Assembly: GCF_900111565.1 (NCBI RefSeq)
Contig: NZ_FOIK01000001.1
Location: forward strand, 2,387,309 to 2,451,308
DNA length: 64,000 bases
Direction: 5' to 3'
DNA from: Paenibacillus sp. NFR01
Lineage (GTDB): Bacteria > Bacillota > Bacilli > Paenibacillales > Paenibacillaceae
Part shown: in pieces, positions 1-6,989 of the stretch
How the letters are laid out: every line of letters begins with the position of its first letter
Position numbering within the stretch: the stretch's first letter is position 1
Program-made: the position numbers and the translations under genes
Notes under the pieces: generated by a model
Databases searched by the model: none
Seen by the model: only the letters and a program-made list of their open reading frames with translations
Told to the model about the DNA's origin: nothing

Positions 1-2
1 TC

Positions 3-782
3 GTGCTGCTGGTGCTGATGATTTTCGCGCCATACGCTTCGCAAATTCCGCTGGCCAGTATGGCCCCGATCCTGATGATGGTCGCTTGGAACATGAGCGA
101 ACGCAAGGAATTCGCCCATATCCTCGGGATGAAGAATGCCGAATCCGTCGTTCTCGTCTGCACCTTCCTGCTCACCGTGCTGCTGGATCTGACCACCGCC
201 GTCGAGATCGGCCTGCTGCTGTCCGCAGCCGTTTTTATCAAAAATATGAGCGGGTTCCTCGTCACAGCCAAAGGCCTGCCGGATCCTGCCGACAAGCGCG
301 TCTCCGCCGGCATGGTCCATGAGCAGCATAACTGCCCGCAGATCAGCATTTATACGATAGAAGGCGCCTTGTTCTTCGGCGTGGCCGAGATGTTCGAGCA
401 ATCGATCAAGGCTGAGCTCCGCAGCAAACCGAAGGTGCTCATTCTGCGGATGAGCAATGTTCCGTATATGGATACGACGGCAGAATCCTATTTTGCAGGC
501 GTGGTCAAATCATTCACCAAACACGGCGGACGAGTGCTCATTTCGGAAATCCAGAATCAGCCGCTGGAGATGCTGCGCAAAACCGGGCTTGAAGCCTTTA
601 TCGGGCCGGAGTACTTTTTCTCAAAAACCGGGGAAGCCATCACGCTTGCCCTGACGAAGCTGAACGAAACGAAATGCGCCGGCTGCCGGCATTTTGCCTT
701 CAGCGAATGCGAGCAGCTTGCCCAGACCCGCAGGAAGGAACTGGCAGTTCCCGCAGCGAATAGTTCCCTGCAACAGCTATAA
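3..782 (+). CDS. SulP-family anion permease, C-terminal part with STAS domain (5' end outside window)
   Basis: This is the C-terminal part of a SulP/SLC26-type anion (sulfate-like) transporter of the cell membrane. The frame is open to the left edge, so the N-terminal membrane helices lie outside the window. The visible protein has the last hydrophobic helices (residues about 1-85, including VVLVCTFLLTVLLDLTTAVE), then a soluble STAS domain from about residue 110 (ISIYTIEGALFFGVAEMF, then VLILRMSNVPYMDTTAE), the order expected of SulP proteins. A short tail carries a CAGC cysteine pair and a further Cys. The transported ion cannot be told from this part; sulfate and bicarbonate are both possible. 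Confidence 0.88.
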   Translation: MLLVLMIFAPYASQIPLASMAPILMMVAWNMSERKEFAHILGMKNAESVVLVCTFLLTVLLDLTTAVEIGLLLSAAVFIKNMSGFLVTAKGLPDPADKRVSAGMVHEQHNCPQISIYTIEGALFFGVAEMFEQSIKAELRSKPKVLILRMSNVPYMDTTAESYFAGVVKSFTKHGGRVLISEIQNQPLEMLRKTGLEAFIGPEYFFSKTGEAITLALTKLNETKCAGCRHFAFSECEQLAQTRRKELAVPAANSSLQQL

Positions 783-820
783 AACGCACCGCATAACGCT
801 GGGGAATGATGGGGGATACG

Positions 821-1741
821 ATGTTTACAGAGACGCAAATATTGGAGCACTTGAACCGGGAGCATCGTTCCGGGTTTCATGATATGGTTTGGTTCCGCGA
901 CGGCGGCAGCCTGTCCTATCTTATCCGGTCCGGAGATCAGCGTTATTTTCTCAAAATCATCCGCCCGCAAATGCTGGAAACCGCAATCCAGTCGATCGGC
1001 ATTCATCTGTACCTTCGGCGTCATCAATTTCCGGTACCGGCCATCATTCCCGGACGAACGGGGAGCCCGTATAGCATTGCGGAGACGGCGCAAGGGCGTT
1101 ATCTGTTCGTGGTCTACGAATATTTGGAGGGCGCAGAGCCGGATATTCATCAGCATGCCGAAAGCATCGGCAGCCTGACGGGCGTTTTTCATGCGCTGAT
1201 GCAGGGGTACAGCGGTCCGCTGACAGAGCGGGGCAAAGATTTTTTCCTGGACCGGTACCTCGGGATTTTGAAGAAAAAGAATTATCCCGAACCTAAATGG
1301 CAGGCATATGCCAACTACGGAAACGAGCTTTGGGCGCGGGTGAAGCATCTGCCTTACGGCTACTGCCATGGGGATTTAAACCGCGGCAATCTGCTGCAGA
1401 CGGCTTCCGGCGATATTTATTTGCTGGACCTCGACACCTCGTGCCGGTCGTTCCCGCTCTACGACATTGCACTGGTCTGCAACTGCACTGACTATTTCCG
1501 CTTTGAGGAAAAGGATTATGCGGAGACCCGCGACATTCTGGAGCGTTTTCTGAGCGGATATACGCAGCACCGTGAGATCTCCGCGCGGATGCGGGCGGCC
1601 ATCTTCGACCTGATTGCGCTGATGCATTACCAGCTTCAGGCCACCATCATCGAGATTTACGGGCTGGACTGCGTGGATGAACGTTTCGTCGACGACCAGC
1701 TGGAGTGGCTGCAAAAATGGCAGAAAGCAAGCCGGGGTTGA
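821..1741 (+). CDS. Phosphotransferase (APH/CotS-like kinase fold)
   Basis: A soluble protein of about 306 residues with the aminoglycoside-phosphotransferase / homoserine-kinase fold. The Brenner-type catalytic segment GYCHGDLNRGNLL is followed by the metal-binding IYLLDLDTS, and an ATP-lobe sequence (SLSYLIRSGDQRYFLKI) lies near the N-terminus. The family phosphorylates small hydroxylated substrates or acts in spore coat formation (CotS, YutH); the substrate here is unknown. Two ATGs at 806 and 809 are in frame or near, but ATG 821 has GGGGG at 811-815 with a 5-nt gap and is the better start. It lies 38 nt after the SulP stop and could be co-transcribed. A strong double hairpin follows the stop. 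Confidence 0.8.
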   Translation: MFTETQILEHLNREHRSGFHDMVWFRDGGSLSYLIRSGDQRYFLKIIRPQMLETAIQSIGIHLYLRRHQFPVPAIIPGRTGSPYSIAETAQGRYLFVVYEYLEGAEPDIHQHAESIGSLTGVFHALMQGYSGPLTERGKDFFLDRYLGILKKKNYPEPKWQAYANYGNELWARVKHLPYGYCHGDLNRGNLLQTASGDIYLLDLDTSCRSFPLYDIALVCNCTDYFRFEEKDYAETRDILERFLSGYTQHREISARMRAAIFDLIALMHYQLQATIIEIYGLDCVDERFVDDQLEWLQKWQKASRG

Positions 1742-1757
1742 GCCGGCTTGCTTTCTG
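1721..1757 (+). terminator. Inverted repeat overlapping the stop codon of the kinase-fold gene
   Basis: A 15-bp perfect stem (arms 1721-1735 and 1743-1757) with a 7-nt loop that contains the TGA stop. There is no T-run directly after it, so it may act in mRNA stability or together with the terminator at 1774-1815. Confidence 0.5.
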
Positions 1758-1773
1758 TATCCCGCGAATGAAT

Positions 1774-1815
1774 AAAGAGCATGGCCTCGCCCCCACCGGC
1801 GGAGTCATGCTCTTT
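1774..1815. terminator. Bidirectional intrinsic terminator
   Basis: AAAGAGCATG at 1774-1783 pairs with CATGCTCTTT at 1806-1815. The A and T ends let it serve both the plus-strand kinase gene and the convergent minus-strand gene that ends at 1831. Confidence 0.8.
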
Positions 1816-1830
1816 GTTCAAAAGGAAGGG

Positions 1831-2112
1831 CTAGCGGTTCATCGCCAGCCGCATTTTTGAGATGATCTTACGAATGCTTTCTTCTGATAAATGGTAGCGT
1901 TTCTGCAGTTCGTTCACCGAGCAGCCGCTCTTGTGGCTGCAGAAAATTTCTTCGTTGCGGACCGCGATCTCCCGGCGCGTGCCGCTGTTTTCGCCCCATT
2001 TGACTCTTTGTTCACTTTTTTTCGGGATGTAAAGCAGCTCACCTTGTATGTAGCCTTGCAGTTCTTCCAGAAGGCCAGGGGGGAGCACATCCCTTCCGTT
2101 TACGTAACTCAC
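1831..2112 (-). CDS. CD3324-like / Mor-type small DNA-binding protein
   Basis: A 93-residue protein of the Firmicute family often called CD3324. It has the signature N-terminus SYVNGRDVLPPGLLEELQ, then YIQGELLYIPKK, and a C-terminal helix-turn-helix (ELQKRYHLSEESIRKII, about residues 68-84). The family is thought to be transcriptional regulators related to the C-terminal part of the Mor activator; targets are unknown. The start is GTG, supported by AAGGAGGA (2121-2128) 8 nt upstream. It is transcribed alone, convergent to the kinase gene. The function is inferred only from the family. Confidence 0.8.
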   Translation of the reverse strand: MSYVNGRDVLPPGLLEELQGYIQGELLYIPKKSEQRVKWGENSGTRREIAVRNEEIFCSHKSGCSVNELQKRYHLSEESIRKIISKMRLAMNR

Positions 2113-2313
2113 GTAGTGAATCCTCCTTCAACAGGTGTGTTCCGGGTTCGTTCGACACTCCGCTGTTCATGTTAATCATGTCACCTGCCTCCTTTCTTCG
2201 AATTGGATTTTGGAAAACCTATACAATCATTATATTAAACCCCAGCGCAAGCGTCTACACCAGAAATGCGACCTTGCTCCGGCGGCTTCATGTCCGCAGC
2301 TTATTTTAAAGTA

Positions 2314-2333
2314 AGGAGGCCTTGCGGCCTCCT
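2314..2333 (-). terminator. Hairpin terminator
   Basis: AGGAGGCC / GGCCTCCT with a TTGC loop, followed on the minus strand by TTACTTTAAAA. It lies downstream of the micro-ORF at 2355-2387 and of helD, and probably ends their transcripts. Confidence 0.65.
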
Positions 2334-2354
2334 CATAACACAGGATTTCCGCTG

Positions 2355-2387
2355 TTAGGCGGAAACCACCTCATATACTGAAATCAT
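2355..2387 (-). CDS. Decapeptide micro-ORF, possible remnant of a holin-like type I toxin
   Basis: On the minus strand GGAAGGAGG (2397-2405) stands 9 nt before an ATG and reads M I S V Y E V V S A stop. The beginning MISVYE and the leader CTGAGTGAA resemble the start of the small holin-like toxins (TxpA/BsrG type) of Bacillales, which continue into a hydrophobic helix of about 20 residues. Here a stop follows after ten codons, and the next 20 bases form a hairpin (TTTCCGC ... GCGGAAA). The rest of the gap between 2113 and 2478 holds no gene. Either a decayed toxin or a translated leader; the identification rests on memory of the family start and is uncertain. Confidence 0.35.
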   Translation of the reverse strand: MISVYEVVSA

Positions 2388-2477
2388 TTCACTCAGCCTC
2401 CTTCCAGAAGTAATCTTGCCCGGCCGGACACTTTATATTAAGCCATAGCCACGACGGGGTTACAAGATCAAGAACAG

Positions 2478-4655
2478 TTATAATCGTTCTTCACCGGAAG
2501 GCGGGCGTACATAAGACGGCAAATTCCCGCTGTGCAGCAGCCACAATTCATGCAGCGCGCGGGTGCATCCGACATACAGCAGCTTGGCGTCCCAGGCGGC
2601 TTCGCCGTAATGGCCTTTGTCGGCGTCCGCCAGAATGACCGCATCGAATTCAAGGCCTTTGGACAGGTAAACCGGCAACACAGACAAGCCGCCGCGGTAT
2701 TCGGTCATCCGGCCGTCGATCAGATTTAGGCCGGCGTACTGGTCGGCCAGCCCCGCATGCAGAGCCTCAGCTTCGCGAAGCGTGCGCGTCAAGACGGCGA
2801 CGGTGCGGTATTCCCGCCCGTCGCCCGACAGCTCGGCCAGCGCCCCGCGTACGGCCGCAAGCCGCGTCTCTTCCGCCCCGGCCGGGGCGGCTTCCGCGAA
2901 GGAAAGCACCCGCACCGGGTTGCCGCTGCGGAACACCGGCACCGCCAGCAGCGGGCTGTGCACGCCTTCCGCCAGGATGACATTGGCGAAGTCGATGATC
3001 TCCATCGTCGAGCGGTAGCTGCGGGTCAGCGCATGGTACGCCGTATGCTCCGGCGCGAATAGCGCCTGCATCTCTTCCCAGGCATGAACGCCTTTGTAGG
3101 CATGGATGCCCTGCGACAGGTCGCCGAGAATCGTGAAGGAATGGCCTTTAACATACAGATCGAGCACCGCAATCTGGAACGGCGAAAAGTCCTGCGCTTC
3201 GTCGATGACGATATGGTCGAAGCGCAACGTGCCTTCACCGCCGTTGAGCAGGTAATGGATGTACAGCAGCGGCGGCAAATCCTCTTCGCGGATCTGCCCC
3301 TTCTTAAGCGCTGCAGCGGTCTCTTTCTGCACCGCCTTCGGGATGACGGCTGAAGCCGCCTCCGCTATACCTTCCGGCGCCTTGACCGCGCCGAACATCT
3401 GCTTGTAGATCGTCAGCGGTTCGTATTTCGGCCACTTGGCGGCATATTGCTTCTCCCGGGCCGCCGCTTTTTTCTTGCGGTCCTTGAGCGCCGCCAGCGA
3501 CGGGCTTTTCTTCAGCTCCATCTCGATCCAGCGGTGCAGCCGCGCCATGACGCGCTCCTTGCGTTTGGCTGGTGGATACGGGCGGTATTCCTCATTATGC
3601 CATTTCAGGATCATGGAGCGGCGCAGCAAGGCGCCGTCCCAGGGGCTGAAATCGCCCGGTGGCACCGCTTCCGCTTCCAGCCCCTTAACCGCGTCCTCGA
3701 TGACGCCCATAAGCGCCGTAGAGCCTTTAAAGCGGCCCGGCGTTTCGTCCGTAATCTCGGGCATGCCGCCCTCCGTCTCGAACCAGGCATTGAGGGTCTG
3801 CTGCGTATCCTGTTCAGGCAGCTCGACCTCCAGCACCCCGGCGGCCCAGTCCGGGAACGTGCTTTGCGCGATGTTGCCGACGCCGAGCTCGGGCAGCACA
3901 TCGGAAATATAGTCCAGGAACATCCGGTTCGGGGCGAAAATGATCATTTTCTCCGCCGTCACCTGTTCCTTGTATTGGTACAGCAAAAAAGCAAGCCGAT
4001 GCAGCGCAACGGTCGTTTTTCCGCTGCCGGCAACGCCCTGAATGATCAGTGCGGTATTTTTGGCGGCACGGATGATTTTATCCTGCTCCTCCTGAATGGT
4101 GGAGACGATGTCGCGCAGCTTGTTGTCCTTATTCTCGCCAAGACGGTATACCAGAAATTCGTCGGATACCGCCGGCGCATCGCTGTCGCGGTTAAACGTG
4201 TCGGCGACGCGTTCGAGAATCTCCTGGCGGATCACCACGTTGCGCTTGAGGTACACCAGCCCTTCGACCAGCCCTTCCGGCGCCTCGTAGGCGGCGGCAT
4301 CCAGCCCGCCCGTAAACGAATAAAACAGGCTCGCTACCGGAGCACGCCAGTCGATCACCAGCGGACGGTCGCTTACCTGTTCACTGTCGACGCCGATTTT
4401 GCCGATATACAGCGCCTTCGGCTCTTCTTCGCCGTTCTCCTGAAAATCCAGCCGGCCGAAATACGGCTGCGGCTTCAGTTTGGCCAGATCTTTGCGCCGC
4501 TGCTCGCGGGCATCCTCCAGCACCTGTTCTGTGTAATCATGGCCCGTATAAACGGGAATGCCGCGGAGCCTCTCCAGCACACTGTCAATCTCCCTCAGCG
4601 TACCGGCTAGTCGTTCCTTCTCCTCTTGATAGGCACTTTGAAAGTTGTTGTCCAA
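2478..4655 (-). CDS. helD: RNA polymerase recycling motor ATPase HelD (UvrD/Rep-like)
   Basis: A 725-residue superfamily-1 NTPase that binds RNA polymerase and frees stalled or idle polymerase from nucleic acid. The N-terminal arm is a coiled coil (residues 1-60, rich in E, R and L) as in Bacillus HelD, which enters the polymerase secondary channel. Then come the 1A domain with Walker A GVAGSGKTT (about 207-215), Walker B HIVIDEAQDFSPFQ, motif LTRSYRSTMEI and the final motif VYLSKGLEFDAVIL. The start is TTG with AGGAGG at 4665-4670, 9 nt away. Next to its ribosome site is a hairpin repeat (4674-4719) that also occurs before apt. It appears monocistronic. HelD proteins are linked to rifamycin tolerance in other bacteria; nothing here proves that role. 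Confidence 0.94.
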   Translation of the reverse strand: MDNNFQSAYQEEKERLAGTLREIDSVLERLRGIPVYTGHDYTEQVLEDAREQRRKDLAKLKPQPYFGRLDFQENGEEEPKALYIGKIGVDSEQVSDRPLVIDWRAPVASLFYSFTGGLDAAAYEAPEGLVEGLVYLKRNVVIRQEILERVADTFNRDSDAPAVSDEFLVYRLGENKDNKLRDIVSTIQEEQDKIIRAAKNTALIIQGVAGSGKTTVALHRLAFLLYQYKEQVTAEKMIIFAPNRMFLDYISDVLPELGVGNIAQSTFPDWAAGVLEVELPEQDTQQTLNAWFETEGGMPEITDETPGRFKGSTALMGVIEDAVKGLEAEAVPPGDFSPWDGALLRRSMILKWHNEEYRPYPPAKRKERVMARLHRWIEMELKKSPSLAALKDRKKKAAAREKQYAAKWPKYEPLTIYKQMFGAVKAPEGIAEAASAVIPKAVQKETAAALKKGQIREEDLPPLLYIHYLLNGGEGTLRFDHIVIDEAQDFSPFQIAVLDLYVKGHSFTILGDLSQGIHAYKGVHAWEEMQALFAPEHTAYHALTRSYRSTMEIIDFANVILAEGVHSPLLAVPVFRSGNPVRVLSFAEAAPAGAEETRLAAVRGALAELSGDGREYRTVAVLTRTLREAEALHAGLADQYAGLNLIDGRMTEYRGGLSVLPVYLSKGLEFDAVILADADKGHYGEAAWDAKLLYVGCTRALHELWLLHSGNLPSYVRPPSGEERL

Positions 4656-4673
4656 TTTCAGTTACCTCCTAAA

Positions 4674-4719
4674 AGTTTTGTGAAGCATCCGCTTCCTGAA
4701 TTGGCTTCGCAGCAAAACT
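4674..4719 (-). repeat. AGTTTTG...CAAAACT interspersed repeat abutting the helD ribosome site
   Basis: An outer inverted repeat AGTTTTG (4674-4680) / CAAAACT (4713-4719) encloses a small hairpin GAAGC-ATCC-GCTTC (4682-4695). On the minus strand the element runs straight into AGGAGG of helD through CAAAACTTTT. The same junction and the same outer arms occur before apt (20805-20930), so this is a dispersed family and not a chance palindrome. It may form part of the helD 5' UTR. Confidence 0.6.
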
Positions 4720-4740
4720 CTTTAAAAGATTGAAAAATCA

Positions 4741-4960
4741 ATTTGAAGTAATCAGTCTGTCGCAACCGCGGTGAATGTTTGGACTTCCGGCCGCTGTTGT
4801 TTCCAGATTTCCTGGATTACCCGCTGCTCGCGGTAGACATCCGGAAACAAAGGCGGACGCTGGCGCTCCTACAGTTCCAAACTTCCCCTTCGTTGCTCGA
4901 TTCTTCTATTCAAATTTCAAATTCAATCAATCGCCAAAGTTTTAATCCGGTTGCCTGAAT
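4741..4960 (-). other. helD upstream region with long-range inverted repeats; no gene seen
   Basis: This part of the gap between helD and the XRE gene has no plausible ORF. It contains TTGTTTCC (4797-4804) facing GGAAACAA (4843-4850), and inside it the hairpin TCCAG-ATTT-CCTGGA. An extended -10 on the minus strand (TGATATGAT, -10 at 4986-4991) could start a helD transcript about 330 nt upstream of the gene, which would place these elements in its leader. The promoter is a weak inference because no good -35 is present. Confidence 0.3.
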
Positions 4961-5027
4961 CGTCCTCGTAAAACAAAGGAAATCCATCATATCACAACAA
5001 GACAAATAATGCCATATAGCATCCGAA

Positions 5028-5081
5028 ATGCAAAGTGTGCTTGACAATTAATGCAAAGCGAATTATGCTAAATATGCAAAG
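5028..5081 (+). promoter_or_regulatory. Three ATGCAAAG direct repeats at 23-bp spacing, probable operator
   Basis: Identical octamers ATGCAAAG begin at 5028, 5051 and 5074, exactly 23 bp apart. They lie before the -35, between -35 and -10, and after the -10 of the promoter at 5041-5069. The regular phasing puts each site about two helical turns from the next. The gene just downstream encodes a small helix-turn-helix protein, so autoregulation by that protein is the simplest reading. Confidence 0.55.
5041..5069 (+). promoter_or_regulatory. Sigma-A promoter of the XRE/membrane protein pair
   Basis: TTGACA (5041-5046), 17-bp spacer, TATGCT (5064-5069). The -35 is perfect and the start codon lies 36 bp after the -10. 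Confidence 0.75.
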
Positions 5082-5104
5082 CAAACATTGCAAGGAGTGA
5101 TCGC

Positions 5105-5311
5105 TTGAAGACCCGTATCCCCGAGCTGCGCAAGCAGCACAAGCTGTCCCAGGAGGAGCTTGGGCTTGCCGTAGGCGTTACCCGGCAGACCATCACATCG
5201 CTTGAAGTGGGCAAATACACTGCTTCCCTGGTGCTTGCCTACAAAATCGCCAAGTATTTCGGATTGACCATCGAAGAGGTCTTTGATTTCAGCGAACTGG
5301 AGGAAATGTAA
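5105..5311 (+). CDS. Small XRE-family HTH transcriptional regulator
   Basis: A 68-residue protein that is almost entirely a Cro/C1-type helix-turn-helix: IPELRKQHKLSQEELGLAVG, then VTRQTITSLEVGKYTASLVL, then AYKIAKYFGLTIEEVF. It resembles the YozG-type regulators of Bacilli, which commonly sit next to a membrane protein gene. The start is TTG with AAGGAG (5092-5097) 7 nt before it. Its stop is directly followed by the ATG of the next gene with no gap, so the pair is translationally coupled. It probably represses its own promoter through the ATGCAAAG repeats. Confidence 0.88.
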   Translation: MKTRIPELRKQHKLSQEELGLAVGVTRQTITSLEVGKYTASLVLAYKIAKYFGLTIEEVFDFSELEEM

Positions 5312-5752
5312 ATGGAGAAATACAAAATGAAATTGCGCAACCGCACGAACAACCTGTCTCTCTTGGCCATAGGCTCCGCCATGATCTATCTGGCGCTCCT
5401 GCTCACCCGAAACCTGCTCCCGGATCTGCCGAGTTTCATCAAGGGCTTCCACACGGGCGTCTTTGTCGGTCTTGAGCTGTTCGTGATCCTTTATATCGGC
5501 AAGTATATGAAAGCCCGCAAAGACGAAGCCGCGCTCAAACGGCTGTATATCAAAGAAACCGACGAGCGGTCGGGACAAATTTTCCAGAATGCCGCTACTC
5601 TCGGTCTGGCCGTCATTCTTGTAGGGCTGGCACTGGCCGCGGTCGTAGCCGGCTTTTTCGACTCCGTCGTTTTCTTCAGCTTGCTTGGCGCCTTATTCTT
5701 TGTAATCATCGTCTTCTTCGCTTTGCTGGCTTACTACTCCAGAAAACTATAA
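5312..5752 (+). CDS. Membrane protein paired with the XRE regulator
   Basis: A 146-residue integral membrane protein with four predicted helices: about 15-33 (LSLLAIGSAMIYLALLL), 45-65 (VFVGLELFVILYIGKYM), 92-112 (LGLAVILVGLALAAVVAG) and 115-140 (VVFFSLLGALFFVIIVFFAL). Between the two pairs is a charged cytosolic loop with IKETDERSGQIFQNAA. That KETDER element is typical of small Firmicute membrane proteins encoded beside YozG-like regulators. The role is unknown; stress or bacteriocin-related sensing has been suggested for such pairs, but nothing here shows it. ATG follows the upstream TAA immediately. Confidence 0.8.
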   Translation: MEKYKMKLRNRTNNLSLLAIGSAMIYLALLLTRNLLPDLPSFIKGFHTGVFVGLELFVILYIGKYMKARKDEAALKRLYIKETDERSGQIFQNAATLGLAVILVGLALAAVVAGFFDSVVFFSLLGALFFVIIVFFALLAYYSRKL

Positions 5753-5815
5753 ATCCGCTCTTTTTTCGTTGGAAAAATATACAAAACCATTGAACGCCTC
5801 CCTGCAATCGATCGA

Positions 5816-5829
5816 ATAAAGCGTTTACA
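5816..5829 (+). promoter_or_regulatory. Probable cre box upstream of the galactanase gene
   Basis: On the minus strand the site reads TGTAAACGCTTTAT, matching 12 of 14 positions when scored against the CcpA consensus TGWNANCGNTNWCA (the two mismatches are at one end). It lies about 40 bp before the start of a secreted polysaccharide-degrading enzyme, a usual target of carbon catabolite repression. Confidence 0.5.
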
Positions 5830-5870
5830 TTATAGGGGTAACGCCGATCAAATCCATGGGAGGTAAAGGA

Positions 5871-6929
5871 ATGATAAAGACTGCAAGTCGCAAAGGCGCG
5901 GTATGGCTCGCGCTGCTGGCTCTGGTATTGGTGCTCTCCACGCTCTCCGGGGCGGGAACGAAGCGGGCGGAGGCGGCGCCGGCGTTTGCCAAAGGGGCAG
6001 ATATCAGCTGGGTGGCCGGGCTGGAGGCGCAGGGCTACACCTGGAAGGACAAAAACGGAAAGGTCCGCGATATTTTCGACATTCTGAAAAACGATTACCA
6101 GATCAACTCGGCGCGCATCCGGGTGTGGGTCAATCCGAACATGAGCGATTACGCAAACGGGTATATGAATGCAGACAAAGCGGCTGCGCTGGCCAAACGG
6201 GCCAAAGCGGCGGGCATGAGCATCATGCTGACGCTCCATTACAGCGATTCCTGGGCGGATCCCGGCCAGCAGACCAAGCCGTACGCCTGGCAGAGCTTCA
6301 ATTTTACGCAGTTGATGGACGCCGTCTGGAGCCACACGGTCTACGTCATGAACACGATGAAGAGCGCCGGGGTTACACCGGACTGGGTGCAGATCGGCAA
6401 TGAAACGAACAACGGCATGCTGTGGGAAGACGGCAAGGCATCCGTGAACATGAAAAATTACGCCTGGCTCATCAATACCGGCAACAATGCGGTGAAAAGC
6501 GTCTTTTCCTCAACCAAAACGATCGTCCATATTGCCGGCGGCAACGACAATGCGCTGTTCGTCTGGAATATCGGCGGGCTGATCGCCAATGGGGCTACCT
6601 TCGATTACATCGGCATGTCGCTTTACCCGTCCACTTCGGACTGGTCGACAAAGGTCGATCAGACGATCAGCAATGCGAACGACCTCATCTCCCGCTACGG
6701 CAAAAGCGTCATGATCTGCGAGATCGGGCTGGACTACAGCCAGCCGGCCGTCGCCAAAAACTTCGTCAGCACGATCAAAACGAAGGTCCGCAATATTTCG
6801 GGCGGCAAAGGCCTTGGCGTGTTCTATTGGGAACCCGAGTCGCCGCCGGGCTATAACGGAGGTTATAATCTGGGCGCCTGGGGCTCGGACGGCAAGCCGA
6901 CGGCTGCGCTGGAGGGCTTCCTGAACTGA
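5871..6929 (+). CDS. Secreted arabinogalactan endo-beta-1,4-galactanase, GH53
   Basis: A 352-residue enzyme expected to cut beta-1,4-galactan side chains of pectin outside the cell. A clear Sec signal peptide (MIKTASRKGAVWLALLALVL, hydrophobic core, then KRAEA-AP cleavage) precedes a single GH53 TIM barrel beginning FAKGADISWV. Catalytic residues fit the family: acid/base Glu178 in QIGNETNNG and nucleophile Glu284 in MICEIGLDY. An upstream ATG at 5856 is in frame, but GGAGG (5859-5863) lies between the two and fits ATG 5871. The gene is alone, with a cre-like site upstream and a terminator at 6950-6979. It would supply galacto-oligosaccharides to import systems such as the one at 50-53 kb; that link is inference. 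Confidence 0.93.
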   Translation: MIKTASRKGAVWLALLALVLVLSTLSGAGTKRAEAAPAFAKGADISWVAGLEAQGYTWKDKNGKVRDIFDILKNDYQINSARIRVWVNPNMSDYANGYMNADKAAALAKRAKAAGMSIMLTLHYSDSWADPGQQTKPYAWQSFNFTQLMDAVWSHTVYVMNTMKSAGVTPDWVQIGNETNNGMLWEDGKASVNMKNYAWLINTGNNAVKSVFSSTKTIVHIAGGNDNALFVWNIGGLIANGATFDYIGMSLYPSTSDWSTKVDQTISNANDLISRYGKSVMICEIGLDYSQPAVAKNFVSTIKTKVRNISGGKGLGVFYWEPESPPGYNGGYNLGAWGSDGKPTAALEGFLN

Positions 6930-6949
6930 AACCATCTTTAATATTAATA

Positions 6950-6979
6950 AAAACCGGCCGGGATCACCCAGCCGGTTTT
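6950..6979. terminator. Bidirectional terminator between galactanase and NCS2 permease genes
   Basis: AAAACCGGC (6950-6958) pairs with GCCGGTTTT (6971-6979). It serves both convergent genes. Confidence 0.85.
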
Positions 6980-6989
6980 CGTGTTCAAT

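Noticed and set aside
3447..4610. 387-codon plus-strand open frame across helD
   Set aside because: It is antisense to the well-supported helD gene; Arg-, Gln- and His-rich composition and no ribosome site. High-GC genes often open the opposite strand.
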